Source of the DNA: Vibrio mimicus CAIM 602
GTDB taxonomy: Bacteria > Pseudomonadota > Gammaproteobacteria > Enterobacterales > Vibrionaceae
Direction: 5' to 3'
Length of the DNA stretch: 64,000 bases
Assembly: GCF_000338875.1 (NCBI RefSeq)
Contig: NZ_AOMO01000021.1
Coordinates: forward strand, 124,001 to 188,000
Shown: positions 10,343 through 19,797 of the stretch, piece after piece
Numbering within the stretch: the first letter of the stretch is position 1
How the letters are laid out: each line of letters opens with the position of its first letter
Made by a program: the position numbers and the translations under genes
Notes under the pieces: model-generated
The model's database searches: none
What the model saw: the letters and a program-made list of their open reading frames with translations, nothing else
Told to the model about the DNA's origin: nothing

Positions 10343-13300
10343 ATGACTGCGCGTGAAACTTTGATGCCAGTTTTGCTTGAAAAAGTGTATCAACTGATTC
10401 AAGACAAACTAGAGCTTGCTCAACAACCCTTAGTCACTCAACTTGGACAACACCTGTTCAGCAATATTTCGCAAGACGACCTACTCGAACGTAACGAGTC
10501 CGATCTTTATGGTGCAGTGCTTAGCTTATGGCACCACATTAATGAAAAGAAAGCGGACGAACGCTCAGTTCGAGTGTTTAACCCAACGGTCAGTCGCCAA
10601 GGTTGGCAATCGACTCATACCATTGTTGAAATTGTTCTGCCAGATAGCCCATTTTTGGTCGATTCGATCAAAATGGCATTAAGTCGCCTAGGATTGGCTT
10701 CTCATTTAATGCTCAATGGGCCGGCATACATTGAACGTCATGAAGACGGTTCAGTGAAAAGCATCAACCAGGGAGAAGGGCAACTCATTTCCATGTTCCA
10801 CATTGAAGTGGATCGCTTAAGCAGCAAGGAAGAGATGACACAGCTTAAAGACGAGCTACTCGATATCCTGCAAGACACTGCTTTGGTCGTGAAAGACTGG
10901 AAACCTATGTCTAGCAAGCTTGAGCATGTGATCAAACAATTGGAAACAGAACAAAAACAGATTCCGATTGAAGCAGAACGCTTACATGAAACCATTCAAT
11001 TCTTACGCTGGCTTGGTAACCATAACTTTACTTTTATGGGTTACAAAGAGTTCGACTTGGTAGAAAAGAATGGCGATACAGAACTGACTCCGACCAAAGA
11101 AGCAGGTTTAGGTTTATTCTCAGAACATGAGCGTGTGCGCAGTGTAAAACTCTCTCAATTCCCAGACTCTGCTCGACTCGAAGCGAAAAAACCATTCTTA
11201 CTGATCCTCACCAAAGGCAATAAACAGTCCCGCATTCACCGCCCGGCATATACCGACTACATCGGTATTAAGAAATTTGATGCGAAAGGCAAAGTGATTG
11301 GTGAGCATCGCTTCACTGGTTTGTACACCTCTGCCGTGTATAACCAAAGCGTGGAAAGCATCCCGCTTATTCGCGAAAAAGTAGGCCGCATCTTAGCCGC
11401 AAGTGGTTACCGCCAAGGTTCTTATGCTTATAAAGCACTACACAATATTCTGGAAAACTACCCACGCGATGAACTACTGCAAGCGCGTGAAGAAGAGCTG
11501 CTTGAAGTAGGGATGGGTGTAGTGCAGATGCAAGATCGCGATCTGCTACGCCTGTTTGTGCGTAAAGACCCGTTCGGACGTTTCTTTAGCTGCATGGTTT
11601 ATGTGACCAAAGAACGTTATAACACTGAGCTTCGCCGCAAAACGCAACAAGTGTTTAAACACTATTTTGGTTGTGAGCAAGATGTTGAATTCACAACCTA
11701 TTTCTCAGAAAGCCCACTGGCTAGAACTCACTACATCGTTCGTGTAGACAATAACAACATCAATGTTGATGTGAAAAAAATAGAGCAGAACTTAATGGAA
11801 GCCTCAACCACGTGGGACGATCGTCTCGCTGAAGCCATCGTCGCGAATTTCGGTGAGAGCCGTGGATTACCGCTCTCGAAAGAATATCAACGTGCTTTCC
11901 CACGTTCTTATAAAGAAGAAGTGATGCCAGGCTCAGCGCTGGCTGATATTGAACATCTCGAAGCTTTGGATGAAAACAATAAGCTTGGCATGTTGTTCTA
12001 CCGCCTTCAGGAAACCGCTAAAGATTCCAAAGCTGTACGCTTAAAGCTCTACCACAAAGATGAGCCTATCCATTTGTCAGATGTGATGCCAATGCTAGAA
12101 AACCTTGGCCTGCGTGTGATTGGTGAATCGCCTTTCGAGGTGGTGAAAGCCAATGGACAAGTGTATTGGATCCTCGATTTCTCCATGCTGCATAAGAGCG
12201 ATAAGCAGGTTGATCTTCGTGAGGCTCGTGACCGATTCCAGCAAGCTTTTGCTGCGATTTGGGCAGGTGAGCTAGAGAGTGATGGTTTTAACCGTTTGAT
12301 TTTAGGCGCATCGCTTTCAGGACGTGAAGTATCTATCCTGCGCGCTTACGCACGTTATATGCGCCAAGTGGGCTTCCCATTTAGCCAACACTATATTGAA
12401 GATACACTCAGTCACCATCCTGATCTTGCCAAAGGACTGGTCGATCTATTCGTACATCGCTTTGATCCTAAACACAAAGGTAGTGAAAAAGGCCAAGCCG
12501 AACTGATCAAATTGCTCACCGAGCAGTTAGATCAAGTGGAAAGCCTTGATGATGACCGGATCATCCGTCGCTACATGGAAATGATCAATGCGACTTTACG
12601 TACCAACTATTACCAACTGGATGAAAACAAACAGCCGAAACCTTGGCTATCACTCAAAATGAAACCGAGTGAAATCCCAGAGATTCCAGCTCCTGTACCG
12701 GCTTTTGAAATCTTCGTTTATGCGCCAGATATCGAAGGTGTGCATTTGCGCGGTGGTAAAGTTGCTCGTGGTGGCTTGCGCTGGTCTGATCGCCAAGAAG
12801 ACTTCCGTACCGAAATTTTGGGCTTGGTAAAAGCACAACAAGTGAAGAATACCGTTATCGTTCCTGTTGGTGCGAAAGGTGGCTTTGTTTGTAAGAAACA
12901 GTATCTATATACCACACGAGACGAGATCTTTGCTGAAGGTCAACGCTGCTACAAACGCTTCATCCGCGCGTTACTCGATGTAACAGATAACATCCTTGAA
13001 GGGCAGGTTGTACCGCCGAAAAATGTGGTTCGTCACGATGAAGATGATCCGTATTTGGTTGTTGCAGCAGATAAAGGCACTGCAACCTTCTCTGACTTAG
13101 CTAACTCCGTTTCAGCCGAATACCAATTCTGGTTGGGTGATGCGTTTGCTTCTGGTGGCTCTAATGGTTATGACCACAAAGCCATGGGTATCACAGCCAA
13201 AGGCGGCTGGGAATCAGTGAAACGTCATTTCCGTGAGATTGGCATTGATTGCCAAACGACCGACTTTACCGCAATTGGCATCGGCGATATGGCGGGGGAC

Positions 13301-15184
13301 GTCTTTGGTAATGGTATGTTATTGTCGCAACACATTCGCCTACTAGCGGCCTTTAACCATATCCATATTTTCATTGACCCAACGCCAGATTCAGCCAGTA
13401 GTTGGGAAGAGCGTAACCGTTTGTTCAATCTACCTCGTTCCAGTTGGGAAGATTACAATCCTAAGCTCATTTCCAAAGGTGGCGGCGTCTTTTCACGTAA
13501 GGCAAAAGCCATCACGCTGACACCTGAAATACAGAAAATGCTCAACACCAAGAAGGCATCTCTGGCTCCAAACGAGCTGATCAAGATGATCCTTAAAATG
13601 GAAGTTGATCTCCTCTGGAATGGCGGTATCGGTACCTACGTGAAATCGTCAATCGAAACCCATACTGATGTGGGAGATCGTGCAAACGATGGTTTACGTG
13701 TTGATGGACGTGAGCTGAATGCCAAGATTATCGGCGAAGGTGGCAACTTAGGTATGACCCAGCGTGGGCGTATTGAATTTGCGCTCAAGGGTGGCCGAGT
13801 CAACACCGACTTCGTGGATAACGTAGGCGGCGTGGATTGCTCAGATAACGAAGTCAACATCAAGATCTTCCTCAATGGCTTAGTCGCCAATGGTGATTTA
13901 ACGCTGAAACAGCGCAACCAAATTCTTGAATCGATGAAAGATGAAGTCGGAAGCATTGTTATTGAAGATGCTTACGGCCAGTCTGAATCAATTTCCGTCA
14001 CGGAAGCGCAGGGCGTTTCTCTGATGAAAGAGCAAATCCGCTTTATCCATCATATGGAGAAAAACGGATATCTGGATCGCGCATTGGAATATATTCCTGA
14101 TGATGAAACTCTGCTTGAGCGTGAAAGACAGGGCATGGGTTTAACTCGTCCTGAGCTTTCTGTACTGATGGCTTACGGCAAGATGGCTCTGAAAGAAGAG
14201 CTCGCCAACGAAGAGATTGCGCAAGATGAATTCCATGCAAAACAGTTGGTTAATTACTTTCCAACTGAGTTACGCGGTCACTACTCTAAGCAGATGACCA
14301 ATCATCCGCTACGAGTTGAAATCATTGCGACAGCTCTGGCAAACCAGATGGTCAATGAAATGGGCTGCAACTTCGTTACTCGTTTGCAAGAAGAAACGGG
14401 CTCAAGCGTGGTTGATATTGCAAACGCCTATGCTGCAGCACGCGAAATTTATGGCCTTGGTACAGTGCTGGAAAAGGTACGCCAATTGGACAACATCGCG
14501 CAAAGTAGCGCTCAGTATGATGTGATGTTCCTCGTGCGTCGCACGTTACGCCGCCTCACTCGTTGGTTACTACGAAACCGTACTGGTAAACCATGCGTAA
14601 TGAGTATGGTGGAGCGCTATCAAGGTGATGTTAAAGCCATTACTGAACAGCTTGATCATGTTTTGGTGAAAGAGGAGATTGCGGAGCATCAACTGATGGC
14701 CGAGGCATGGATAGAGAAGGGTGTCGAGAAAGAATTGGCTCACTATGTAGCTCGTCTCTCTAGCCTCTATTCAGCACTTGATATCTCTAGCGTTGCCAAA
14801 GAGAAAAACACTGAAGTAGCTCAAACCGCTAAACTGTACTTCAGCTTAGGGGATCGCTTATCACTGCACTGGTTCTTAAAACAGATTAACCAACAAGCCG
14901 TAGACAACCATTGGCAAGCACTCGCAAGAGCCTCTTTCCGTGAGGATCTTGATTGGCAACAGCGTCAGCTGACTGCTCAAGTGCTTGGTGGGAATTTCAA
15001 TGGCATGCAATTGGATGTAGGGCAGGCTCTTGATAGCTGGTTGGAACGCAATCAAATATCGATTAGCCGTTGGGAGAATATCCTGAACGAATTCAAAGTC
15101 GGTACTGTACATGAGTTTGCGAAATTCTCTGTTGCACTAAGAGAGTTGACTTTGCTCAACTTAAATTGCCTAACTGCAGAATAA
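10343..15184 (+). CDS. gdhB: NAD-specific glutamate dehydrogenase (large, ~180 kDa type)
   Basis: At 1613 residues this is the giant NAD-dependent glutamate dehydrogenase (Bac_GDH family), which oxidises glutamate to 2-oxoglutarate and ammonia. It has a long N-terminal regulatory part with ACT-like segments (about 1-700). The catalytic region around residues 790-1150 contains RGGKVARGGLRWSDR, VPVGAKGGFVCKK and GIGDMAGDVFGNGML. A long helical C-terminal domain follows. The length and motifs match the 1600-residue class first defined in Streptomyces and Pseudomonas. It has its own terminator and is a single-gene unit. Confidence 0.95.
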   Translation: MTARETLMPVLLEKVYQLIQDKLELAQQPLVTQLGQHLFSNISQDDLLERNESDLYGAVLSLWHHINEKKADERSVRVFNPTVSRQGWQSTHTIVEIVLPDSPFLVDSIKMALSRLGLASHLMLNGPAYIERHEDGSVKSINQGEGQLISMFHIEVDRLSSKEEMTQLKDELLDILQDTALVVKDWKPMSSKLEHVIKQLETEQKQIPIEAERLHETIQFLRWLGNHNFTFMGYKEFDLVEKNGDTELTPTKEAGLGLFSEHERVRSVKLSQFPDSARLEAKKPFLLILTKGNKQSRIHRPAYTDYIGIKKFDAKGKVIGEHRFTGLYTSAVYNQSVESIPLIREKVGRILAASGYRQGSYAYKALHNILENYPRDELLQAREEELLEVGMGVVQMQDRDLLRLFVRKDPFGRFFSCMVYVTKERYNTELRRKTQQVFKHYFGCEQDVEFTTYFSESPLARTHYIVRVDNNNINVDVKKIEQNLMEASTTWDDRLAEAIVANFGESRGLPLSKEYQRAFPRSYKEEVMPGSALADIEHLEALDENNKLGMLFYRLQETAKDSKAVRLKLYHKDEPIHLSDVMPMLENLGLRVIGESPFEVVKANGQVYWILDFSMLHKSDKQVDLREARDRFQQAFAAIWAGELESDGFNRLILGASLSGREVSILRAYARYMRQVGFPFSQHYIEDTLSHHPDLAKGLVDLFVHRFDPKHKGSEKGQAELIKLLTEQLDQVESLDDDRIIRRYMEMINATLRTNYYQLDENKQPKPWLSLKMKPSEIPEIPAPVPAFEIFVYAPDIEGVHLRGGKVARGGLRWSDRQEDFRTEILGLVKAQQVKNTVIVPVGAKGGFVCKKQYLYTTRDEIFAEGQRCYKRFIRALLDVTDNILEGQVVPPKNVVRHDEDDPYLVVAADKGTATFSDLANSVSAEYQFWLGDAFASGGSNGYDHKAMGITAKGGWESVKRHFREIGIDCQTTDFTAIGIGDMAGDVFGNGMLLSQHIRLLAAFNHIHIFIDPTPDSASSWEERNRLFNLPRSSWEDYNPKLISKGGGVFSRKAKAITLTPEIQKMLNTKKASLAPNELIKMILKMEVDLLWNGGIGTYVKSSIETHTDVGDRANDGLRVDGRELNAKIIGEGGNLGMTQRGRIEFALKGGRVNTDFVDNVGGVDCSDNEVNIKIFLNGLVANGDLTLKQRNQILESMKDEVGSIVIEDAYGQSESISVTEAQGVSLMKEQIRFIHHMEKNGYLDRALEYIPDDETLLERERQGMGLTRPELSVLMAYGKMALKEELANEEIAQDEFHAKQLVNYFPTELRGHYSKQMTNHPLRVEIIATALANQMVNEMGCNFVTRLQEETGSSVVDIANAYAAAREIYGLGTVLEKVRQLDNIAQSSAQYDVMFLVRRTLRRLTRWLLRNRTGKPCVMSMVERYQGDVKAITEQLDHVLVKEEIAEHQLMAEAWIEKGVEKELAHYVARLSSLYSALDISSVAKEKNTEVAQTAKLYFSLGDRLSLHWFLKQINQQAVDNHWQALARASFREDLDWQQRQLTAQVLGGNFNGMQLDVGQALDSWLERNQISISRWENILNEFKVGTVHEFAKFSVALRELTLLNLNCLTAE

Positions 15185-15219
15185 GCATTGAATTGACCCA
15201 CGAATGCGTCAATAATAAC

Positions 15220-15243
15220 GCCCCGTTTATTCGGGGCTTTTTT
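15220..15243 (+). terminator. Intrinsic terminator after NAD-glutamate dehydrogenase
   Basis: A 6-bp GC stem (GCCCCG / CGGGGC) with the loop TTTATT is followed by six T. Confidence 0.9.
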
Positions 15244-15257
15244 CTTTCGGAGGCATT

Positions 15258-16268
15258 ATGCTTTACCGCTTAGCCAGAGCTGGCTTTTTTCAATTGGATG
15301 CTGAAAAAGCACATGATCTAGCCATCTCTAATTTCAAACGTTTTACCGGCACACCTCTCGATCTCTTCTACCGTCAACATCTTCCTCATCGTCCAGTTCA
15401 ATGCATGGGTTTAACCTTCAAAAACCCAGTAGGTTTAGCAGCAGGACTCGACAAAAATGGCGAATGTATCGAAGCGTTTGGCGCTATGGGTTTTGGTTTC
15501 ATTGAAGTAGGAACGGTAACGCCAAGACCACAAGCAGGCAATGACAAACCACGTCTGTTCCGCTTAGTACACGCTGAAGGCATCATCAACCGTATGGGTT
15601 TCAATAACCTTGGTGTTGATCACTTGGTCGAGAATGTCAAACGCGCTAAATACGATGGGATCCTCGGGATCAACATTGGTAAAAACAAAGATACTCCGAT
15701 CGAGAAAGGGGCAGAGGACTATTTGATCTGTATGGACAAAGTCTACCCTTATGCTGGTTACATTGCGGTGAACATCTCTTCACCTAACACGCCGGGGCTT
15801 CGTTCACTGCAATATGGTGAAGCACTTGATGAGTTGCTCTCCGCTCTGAAAACACGTCAAGCAGAATTGGCAGCTAAGCATGATAAATATGTGCCACTTG
15901 CACTAAAAATTGCCCCAGATTTAAGTGACGACGAAATTAAGCAGATTTGTCAGTCTCTACTAAAAAACAAGATCGATGGGGTGATTGCGACCAACACCAC
16001 TTTGGATCGTTCATTAGTAGAAGGAATGAAGTTTGCTGATGAAACCGGCGGTCTCAGTGGACGTCCACTACAAACTCGCAGTACTGAAGTGATCAAGAGC
16101 CTATATAAAGAACTTGGAGACGAAGTTCCTATCATCGGTGTCGGTGGCGTTGATTCTTACATCTCCGCAAAAGAAAAACTGATGGCAGGAGCCAAACTGG
16201 TTCAGGTATACAGCGGTTTTATTTATCAAGGCCCACGTCTAGTAGCAGATATTGTGAAAAATCTCTAA
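15258..16268 (+). CDS. pyrD: Dihydroorotate dehydrogenase (quinone), class 2
   Basis: The enzyme oxidises dihydroorotate to orotate, passing electrons to the quinone pool at the inner membrane (pyrimidine synthesis). The N-terminal amphipathic helices ([20 protein letters not shown]) are the class 2 quinone tunnel. The catalytic serine is Ser175 in [11 protein letters not shown], as in E. coli. The FMN-binding segments [11 protein letters not shown] and IIGVGGVDS are present. Its 336 residues are the normal length. The start has CGGAGG 5 bp upstream. Confidence 0.97.
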   Translation: MLYRLARAGFFQLDAEKAHDLAISNFKRFTGTPLDLFYRQHLPHRPVQCMGLTFKNPVGLAAGLDKNGECIEAFGAMGFGFIEVGTVTPRPQAGNDKPRLFRLVHAEGIINRMGFNNLGVDHLVENVKRAKYDGILGINIGKNKDTPIEKGAEDYLICMDKVYPYAGYIAVNISSPNTPGLRSLQYGEALDELLSALKTRQAELAAKHDKYVPLALKIAPDLSDDEIKQICQSLLKNKIDGVIATNTTLDRSLVEGMKFADETGGLSGRPLQTRSTEVIKSLYKELGDEVPIIGVGGVDSYISAKEKLMAGAKLVQVYSGFIYQGPRLVADIVKNL

Positions 16269-16295
16269 TTTCTTGAAAGCTACGAGCTGAATTAC

Positions 16296-16330
16296 AGAGG
16301 AAATGCTTTATGCATTTCCTCTTTTTTTTT
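16296..16330 (+). terminator. Intrinsic terminator after pyrD
   Basis: An 11-bp stem (AGAGGAAATGC / GCATTTCCTCT) with a TTTAT loop is followed by eight T. Confidence 0.93.
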
Positions 16331-16421
16331 CTCAGCGCCCTCATAAAATTACCGATATTCATAGGCAAAGGTAATTTAAGCGTTTTACCTAGTCCCCAAA
16401 TATATCGTTGAGAGTGGAACA

Positions 16422-16964
16422 ATGCTTAAACCAAGTGACAAATGGAGTTGGTACTACTCAGATAGCGAAGGTTATCTGATGCTCAACCTTGGTGACGATA
16501 TGTTATTTCGCACAAACCTCAGCCGTAATCTCTTAGTCGATTGCGCGTTTGTCGAAAACCACTTTACCGTCGATGATGCTTCCGATTTTCAGCTGTATAA
16601 AGAACGTATTGCTTGTTTACCATTAAGTGAACCTCGCAAAGCTGAGCTGGCGCTTTACTGTATTGCCGCTAAACGATTCCATAAACCAGTACAACCTAAA
16701 AGTTGGTTTTTTGAATCGCAAGGCGTTGGTCATGCACCAGAACAAGGGGATCTCGTCAGCTTACGTAACGCTCTCAATGACGGTGTTTTTATCGCATTGG
16801 AAGTGGGGGAGAATGCTACTCTTTGCGCCTATACCGATCTCGTTCCTTTTGCATTAAATGACAGCAAAACGTTGGAATTTGGCCAAGTGATTAAAGTGAT
16901 GCATGACAGAATGTCTGATGCCAATACGCTTTTCTTCACACAGCAGATGGCCATGGTCGGCTAG
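16422..16964 (+). CDS. zapC: Cell division protein ZapC
   Basis: This 180-residue protein starts MLKPSDKWSWYYSDSEGYLMLNLG. That segment is characteristic of ZapC, a cytoplasmic factor that bundles FtsZ filaments at the division ring. It lies between pyrD and rlmL, the same neighbourhood as in E. coli (pyrD-zapC-ycbX-rlmL), though ycbX is absent between zapC and rlmL here. It has its own terminator downstream. Confidence 0.92.
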   Translation: MLKPSDKWSWYYSDSEGYLMLNLGDDMLFRTNLSRNLLVDCAFVENHFTVDDASDFQLYKERIACLPLSEPRKAELALYCIAAKRFHKPVQPKSWFFESQGVGHAPEQGDLVSLRNALNDGVFIALEVGENATLCAYTDLVPFALNDSKTLEFGQVIKVMHDRMSDANTLFFTQQMAMVG

Positions 16965-17012
16965 TTTTCTTTTTAATATTCGTTCCTTTCCTATTTCGTT
17001 CCTTCATTTCTT

Positions 17013-17035
17013 ATCGGCGTAAGCCGATTTTTTTT
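17013..17035 (+). terminator. Intrinsic terminator after zapC
   Basis: ATCGGC and GCCGAT form a stem with a GTAA tetraloop, followed by seven T. Confidence 0.88.
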
Positions 17036-17179
17036 ACCTTTCATTTAAGTTGACCTAGCTCACATTGTGAACTTGGTACAAATTTTAGACATTCTTTTCA
17101 GCATAGTTAATGACCCAATTCTCATTTCAAACTGGAAATTTCCATTAAAAATTCCCTTTTTTAGGTCTTTTGTAACTTA

Positions 17180-17209
17180 TTTACAGTGTAAAAACCCATC
17201 TGGTATAGT
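17180..17209 (+). promoter_or_regulatory. Predicted sigma-70 promoter far upstream of rlmL
   Basis: TTTACA (-35) and TATAGT (-10) are separated by 18 bp, predicting a start near 17216, about 200 nt before the rlmL ATG. A half-conserved CRP-like site lies upstream near 17049-17064 (CCTAGC followed by TCACA). Confidence 0.5.
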
Positions 17210-17215
17210 CCAATT

Positions 17216-17422
17216 TAGTGGTGCATAAGTAGTCACTTCAAGGCAGGGAGCCTTAAATATCAGTTGCTAGAGAAGGAGTGTGCGCACACTGACCAAAATG
17301 ATCAGGAGTGAAGTAGCTTCAGCGAAAAACAGAGATTTTTTGGCTTGTAGGTGAGTTAGCTTTAGGTATGGTTCACATTGTCAGTTATAATCTGAGACCA
17401 TTTTTATCAGCAAAAGAACACT
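17216..17422 (+). other. Structured leader or small RNA candidate upstream of rlmL
   Basis: The 458-bp gap between zapC and rlmL holds no plausible gene. Downstream of the promoter at 17180-17209 it carries several small self-complementary elements. These are AAGGC / GCCTT at 17240-17254, the perfect palindrome GTGTGCGCACAC at 17278-17289, and TGAAG / CTTCA near 17310-17325. A second TATAAT at 17386-17391 close to the gene may be the actual rlmL promoter, which would make the upstream transcript a separate RNA. I found no match to a known RNA family by eye. Confidence 0.35.
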
Positions 17423-19546
17423 ATGAATCAGTATCTAGCGGTGACGTCTAACGGCCTTGAGAATCTATTAGTTGAAGAATTAACCCAACTGGGTATCAGC
17501 GATGCAAAACCCGTTCAGGCCGGGGTTAAATTTAAAGCAACCAATGAGCAGATCTATCGCTGCTGTCTTTGGAGCCGTCTCGCATCAAGATTTGTTCGTA
17601 TTGTGGCTGAATTTAAGTGCCAGAATGATTTAGATCTTTACCTATCAACGACCTCCGTTAACTGGGTAAACCATTTCCACAGTTCCAAGAAGTTGGTTGT
17701 TGATTTCAATGGTACTAACCGAGAAATTCGTAACAGCCAATATGGTGCGATGAAGGTAAAAGACGCCATTGTCGACTGCTTTACCAAGAAAAACCTACCT
17801 CGTCCTTCGATCAGTAAAGATCTTGCGGATCTTCATATTCACGTACGTTTGCACAAAGAAACTGCCTTGCTTGGTATCGATATGGTAGGTTCAGGCCTGC
17901 ATGCTCGTGGCTATCGTACTGAATCAGGCAAAGCGCCACTAAGAGAAACATTAGCCGCAGCAATTATTCTGCGCAGCGGTTGGGATGCAACCAAGCCGTT
18001 GCTAGATCCTATGTGTGGTTCTGGTACGTTGCTGATTGAAGCTGCGATGATGGCTGCAAACATCGCTCCTGGATTACAACGCAAGAAGTGGGGCTTTGAG
18101 TCATTAGAAGATTTTGAGCCAGAGCTATGGGCGAGTGTAAAATCTGAAGCGAGCGTGCAAGGCAAACGTGGCGCCAAGAAAGTTGAAACGCATTTTTACG
18201 GTGTGGACAACGACAGCCGAGTGCTACAGACAGCAAAAGATAACGCACGTCGTGCTGGTGTAGAGGAGTTGATCACCTTTACTTTAGGTGATGCCGCGAA
18301 AGTGAAACGTCCAGAGAACTTTGCTGAAGGTATTGTGATTTGTAACCCACCCTATGGTGAGCGTTTAGGCACTCATCCCGGCTTGATTGCTCTTTACACG
18401 GCATTCGGTGCACAGCTCAAAGCGGAATTTGGCGGCTGCAAAGCCTCTATTTTCTCTAGTTCTGATGAATTGCTCAGCTGTTTACGCATGCGGGCTGACA
18501 AACAGTTCAAACTCAACAATGGTGCGTTACCTTGTCACCAAAAAAACTACACTATTTCGGTACGTGAAAACACTACAACCAATGAGGGTACTCAGGAAAC
18601 ACTGGTTGCCCCAGACTTTGCTAACCGTTTGAAGAAAAACTTCAACAAGATTGGCAAATGGGCCAAACGCGAAGGGCTAGATTGCTTCCGCCTCTATGAT
18701 GCTGATCTACCTGAATACAATGTTGCGATAGATGTCTATCAAGATCATCTGATGATTCAAGAATACGCGGCACCGAAAGATATTCCTGAAGAAAAAGCGA
18801 AGCGTCGTTTGACCGATATTATCCGTGCGGCTATCCAAGTCCTAGATGTAGATGCAAACAATGTCGTACTTAAAGTCCGTGAAAGACAAAAGGGTACTTC
18901 ACAGTACGAGAAATTAGGACAACAAGCACAAACCATGCAGATTAATGAGTATGGTGTGAAGCTAATCGTCAACCTATACGATTATCTCGATACCGGTTTG
19001 TTCCTTGACCACAAAATTACTCGCCGCCGTTTAGGCCAAATGGCTAAAGGCAAAGATTTTCTCAATCTGTTCTCATATACAGGTTCTGCAACGGTTCATG
19101 CTGCTTGTGGCGGGGCAAAATCAACAACTACGGTTGATATGTCAAAAACCTATCTTGAGTGGGCGAAAGAAAACATGCAGCTCAATGGGCAAGTTGGTCG
19201 TCAGCACCAATATATTCAAGCTGACTGTTTACAGTGGCTTGCCAATGCACAAGGTCAGTACGATCTCATCTTTATTGATCCACCGACTTTCTCAAACTCC
19301 AAGCGTATGGAGCAGACATTTGATGTTCAACGTGACCACGTCACTTTAATGACCAATCTCAAGCGTTTGCTGCGCCCTGAAGGCACGATTGTGTTTTCTA
19401 ACAACAAGCGTCATTTCAAGATGGACTTGGAAGCATTACAAACTTTGGAGCTTAATGCGCAGAATATCTCACATCAAACCTTGCCGATGGATTTTGAACG
19501 CAACAAACAGATCCACAACTGCTGGTTGATCACCCATCAAAGCTAG
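17423..19546 (+). CDS. rlmL: 23S rRNA methyltransferase RlmKL (m2G2445 and m7G2069)
   Basis: This is a 707-residue fusion enzyme. The N-terminal THUMP domain (about 45-155) precedes the RlmL methyltransferase, with the SAM motif [16 protein letters not shown] and catalytic [12 protein letters not shown] (residues ~300-315). The C-terminal RlmK methyltransferase (about 460-700) has [16 protein letters not shown] and [15 protein letters not shown]. It modifies 23S rRNA during large-subunit assembly. The length and arrangement match E. coli RlmL (about 702). The next gene begins 8 bp after the stop, suggesting an operon with the glutaredoxin-like gene and uup. Confidence 0.97.
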   Translation: MNQYLAVTSNGLENLLVEELTQLGISDAKPVQAGVKFKATNEQIYRCCLWSRLASRFVRIVAEFKCQNDLDLYLSTTSVNWVNHFHSSKKLVVDFNGTNREIRNSQYGAMKVKDAIVDCFTKKNLPRPSISKDLADLHIHVRLHKETALLGIDMVGSGLHARGYRTESGKAPLRETLAAAIILRSGWDATKPLLDPMCGSGTLLIEAAMMAANIAPGLQRKKWGFESLEDFEPELWASVKSEASVQGKRGAKKVETHFYGVDNDSRVLQTAKDNARRAGVEELITFTLGDAAKVKRPENFAEGIVICNPPYGERLGTHPGLIALYTAFGAQLKAEFGGCKASIFSSSDELLSCLRMRADKQFKLNNGALPCHQKNYTISVRENTTTNEGTQETLVAPDFANRLKKNFNKIGKWAKREGLDCFRLYDADLPEYNVAIDVYQDHLMIQEYAAPKDIPEEKAKRRLTDIIRAAIQVLDVDANNVVLKVRERQKGTSQYEKLGQQAQTMQINEYGVKLIVNLYDYLDTGLFLDHKITRRRLGQMAKGKDFLNLFSYTGSATVHAACGGAKSTTTVDMSKTYLEWAKENMQLNGQVGRQHQYIQADCLQWLANAQGQYDLIFIDPPTFSNSKRMEQTFDVQRDHVTLMTNLKRLLRPEGTIVFSNNKRHFKMDLEALQTLELNAQNISHQTLPMDFERNKQIHNCWLITHQS

Positions 19547-19554
19547 GATAGTCA

Positions 19555-19797
19555 ATGATAACCTTGTATAGCACTGAAGGATGCCATCTCTGTGAGATGG
19601 CATATGCATTACTGGATAAAGTAGGGCTTAGCAAACAACTCAACGTAGTTGATATCGCATTTGATGACCAGCTATTTTCTCGTTACGCGGTCACTATACC
19701 TGTTGTTGCTTACCAAACTAGCGAATTGAATTGGCCTTTTGACTTACAAGAATTAATAGAGTGGTTACAGAACAATGGCATTAATTACCATCCATAA
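19555..19797 (+). CDS. Glutaredoxin-family small thiol protein
   Basis: The 80-residue product has a thioredoxin-like fold by pattern: the redox motif CHLC at residues 10-13, and the cis-proline strand TIPVVAY near residue 50. It belongs to the DUF836/glutaredoxin-like group. It likely takes part in thiol-disulfide exchange in the cytosol; the partner is unknown. It overlaps the start of uup by 23 bp, indicating translational coupling. Confidence 0.85.
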   Translation: MITLYSTEGCHLCEMAYALLDKVGLSKQLNVVDIAFDDQLFSRYAVTIPVVAYQTSELNWPFDLQELIEWLQNNGINYHP

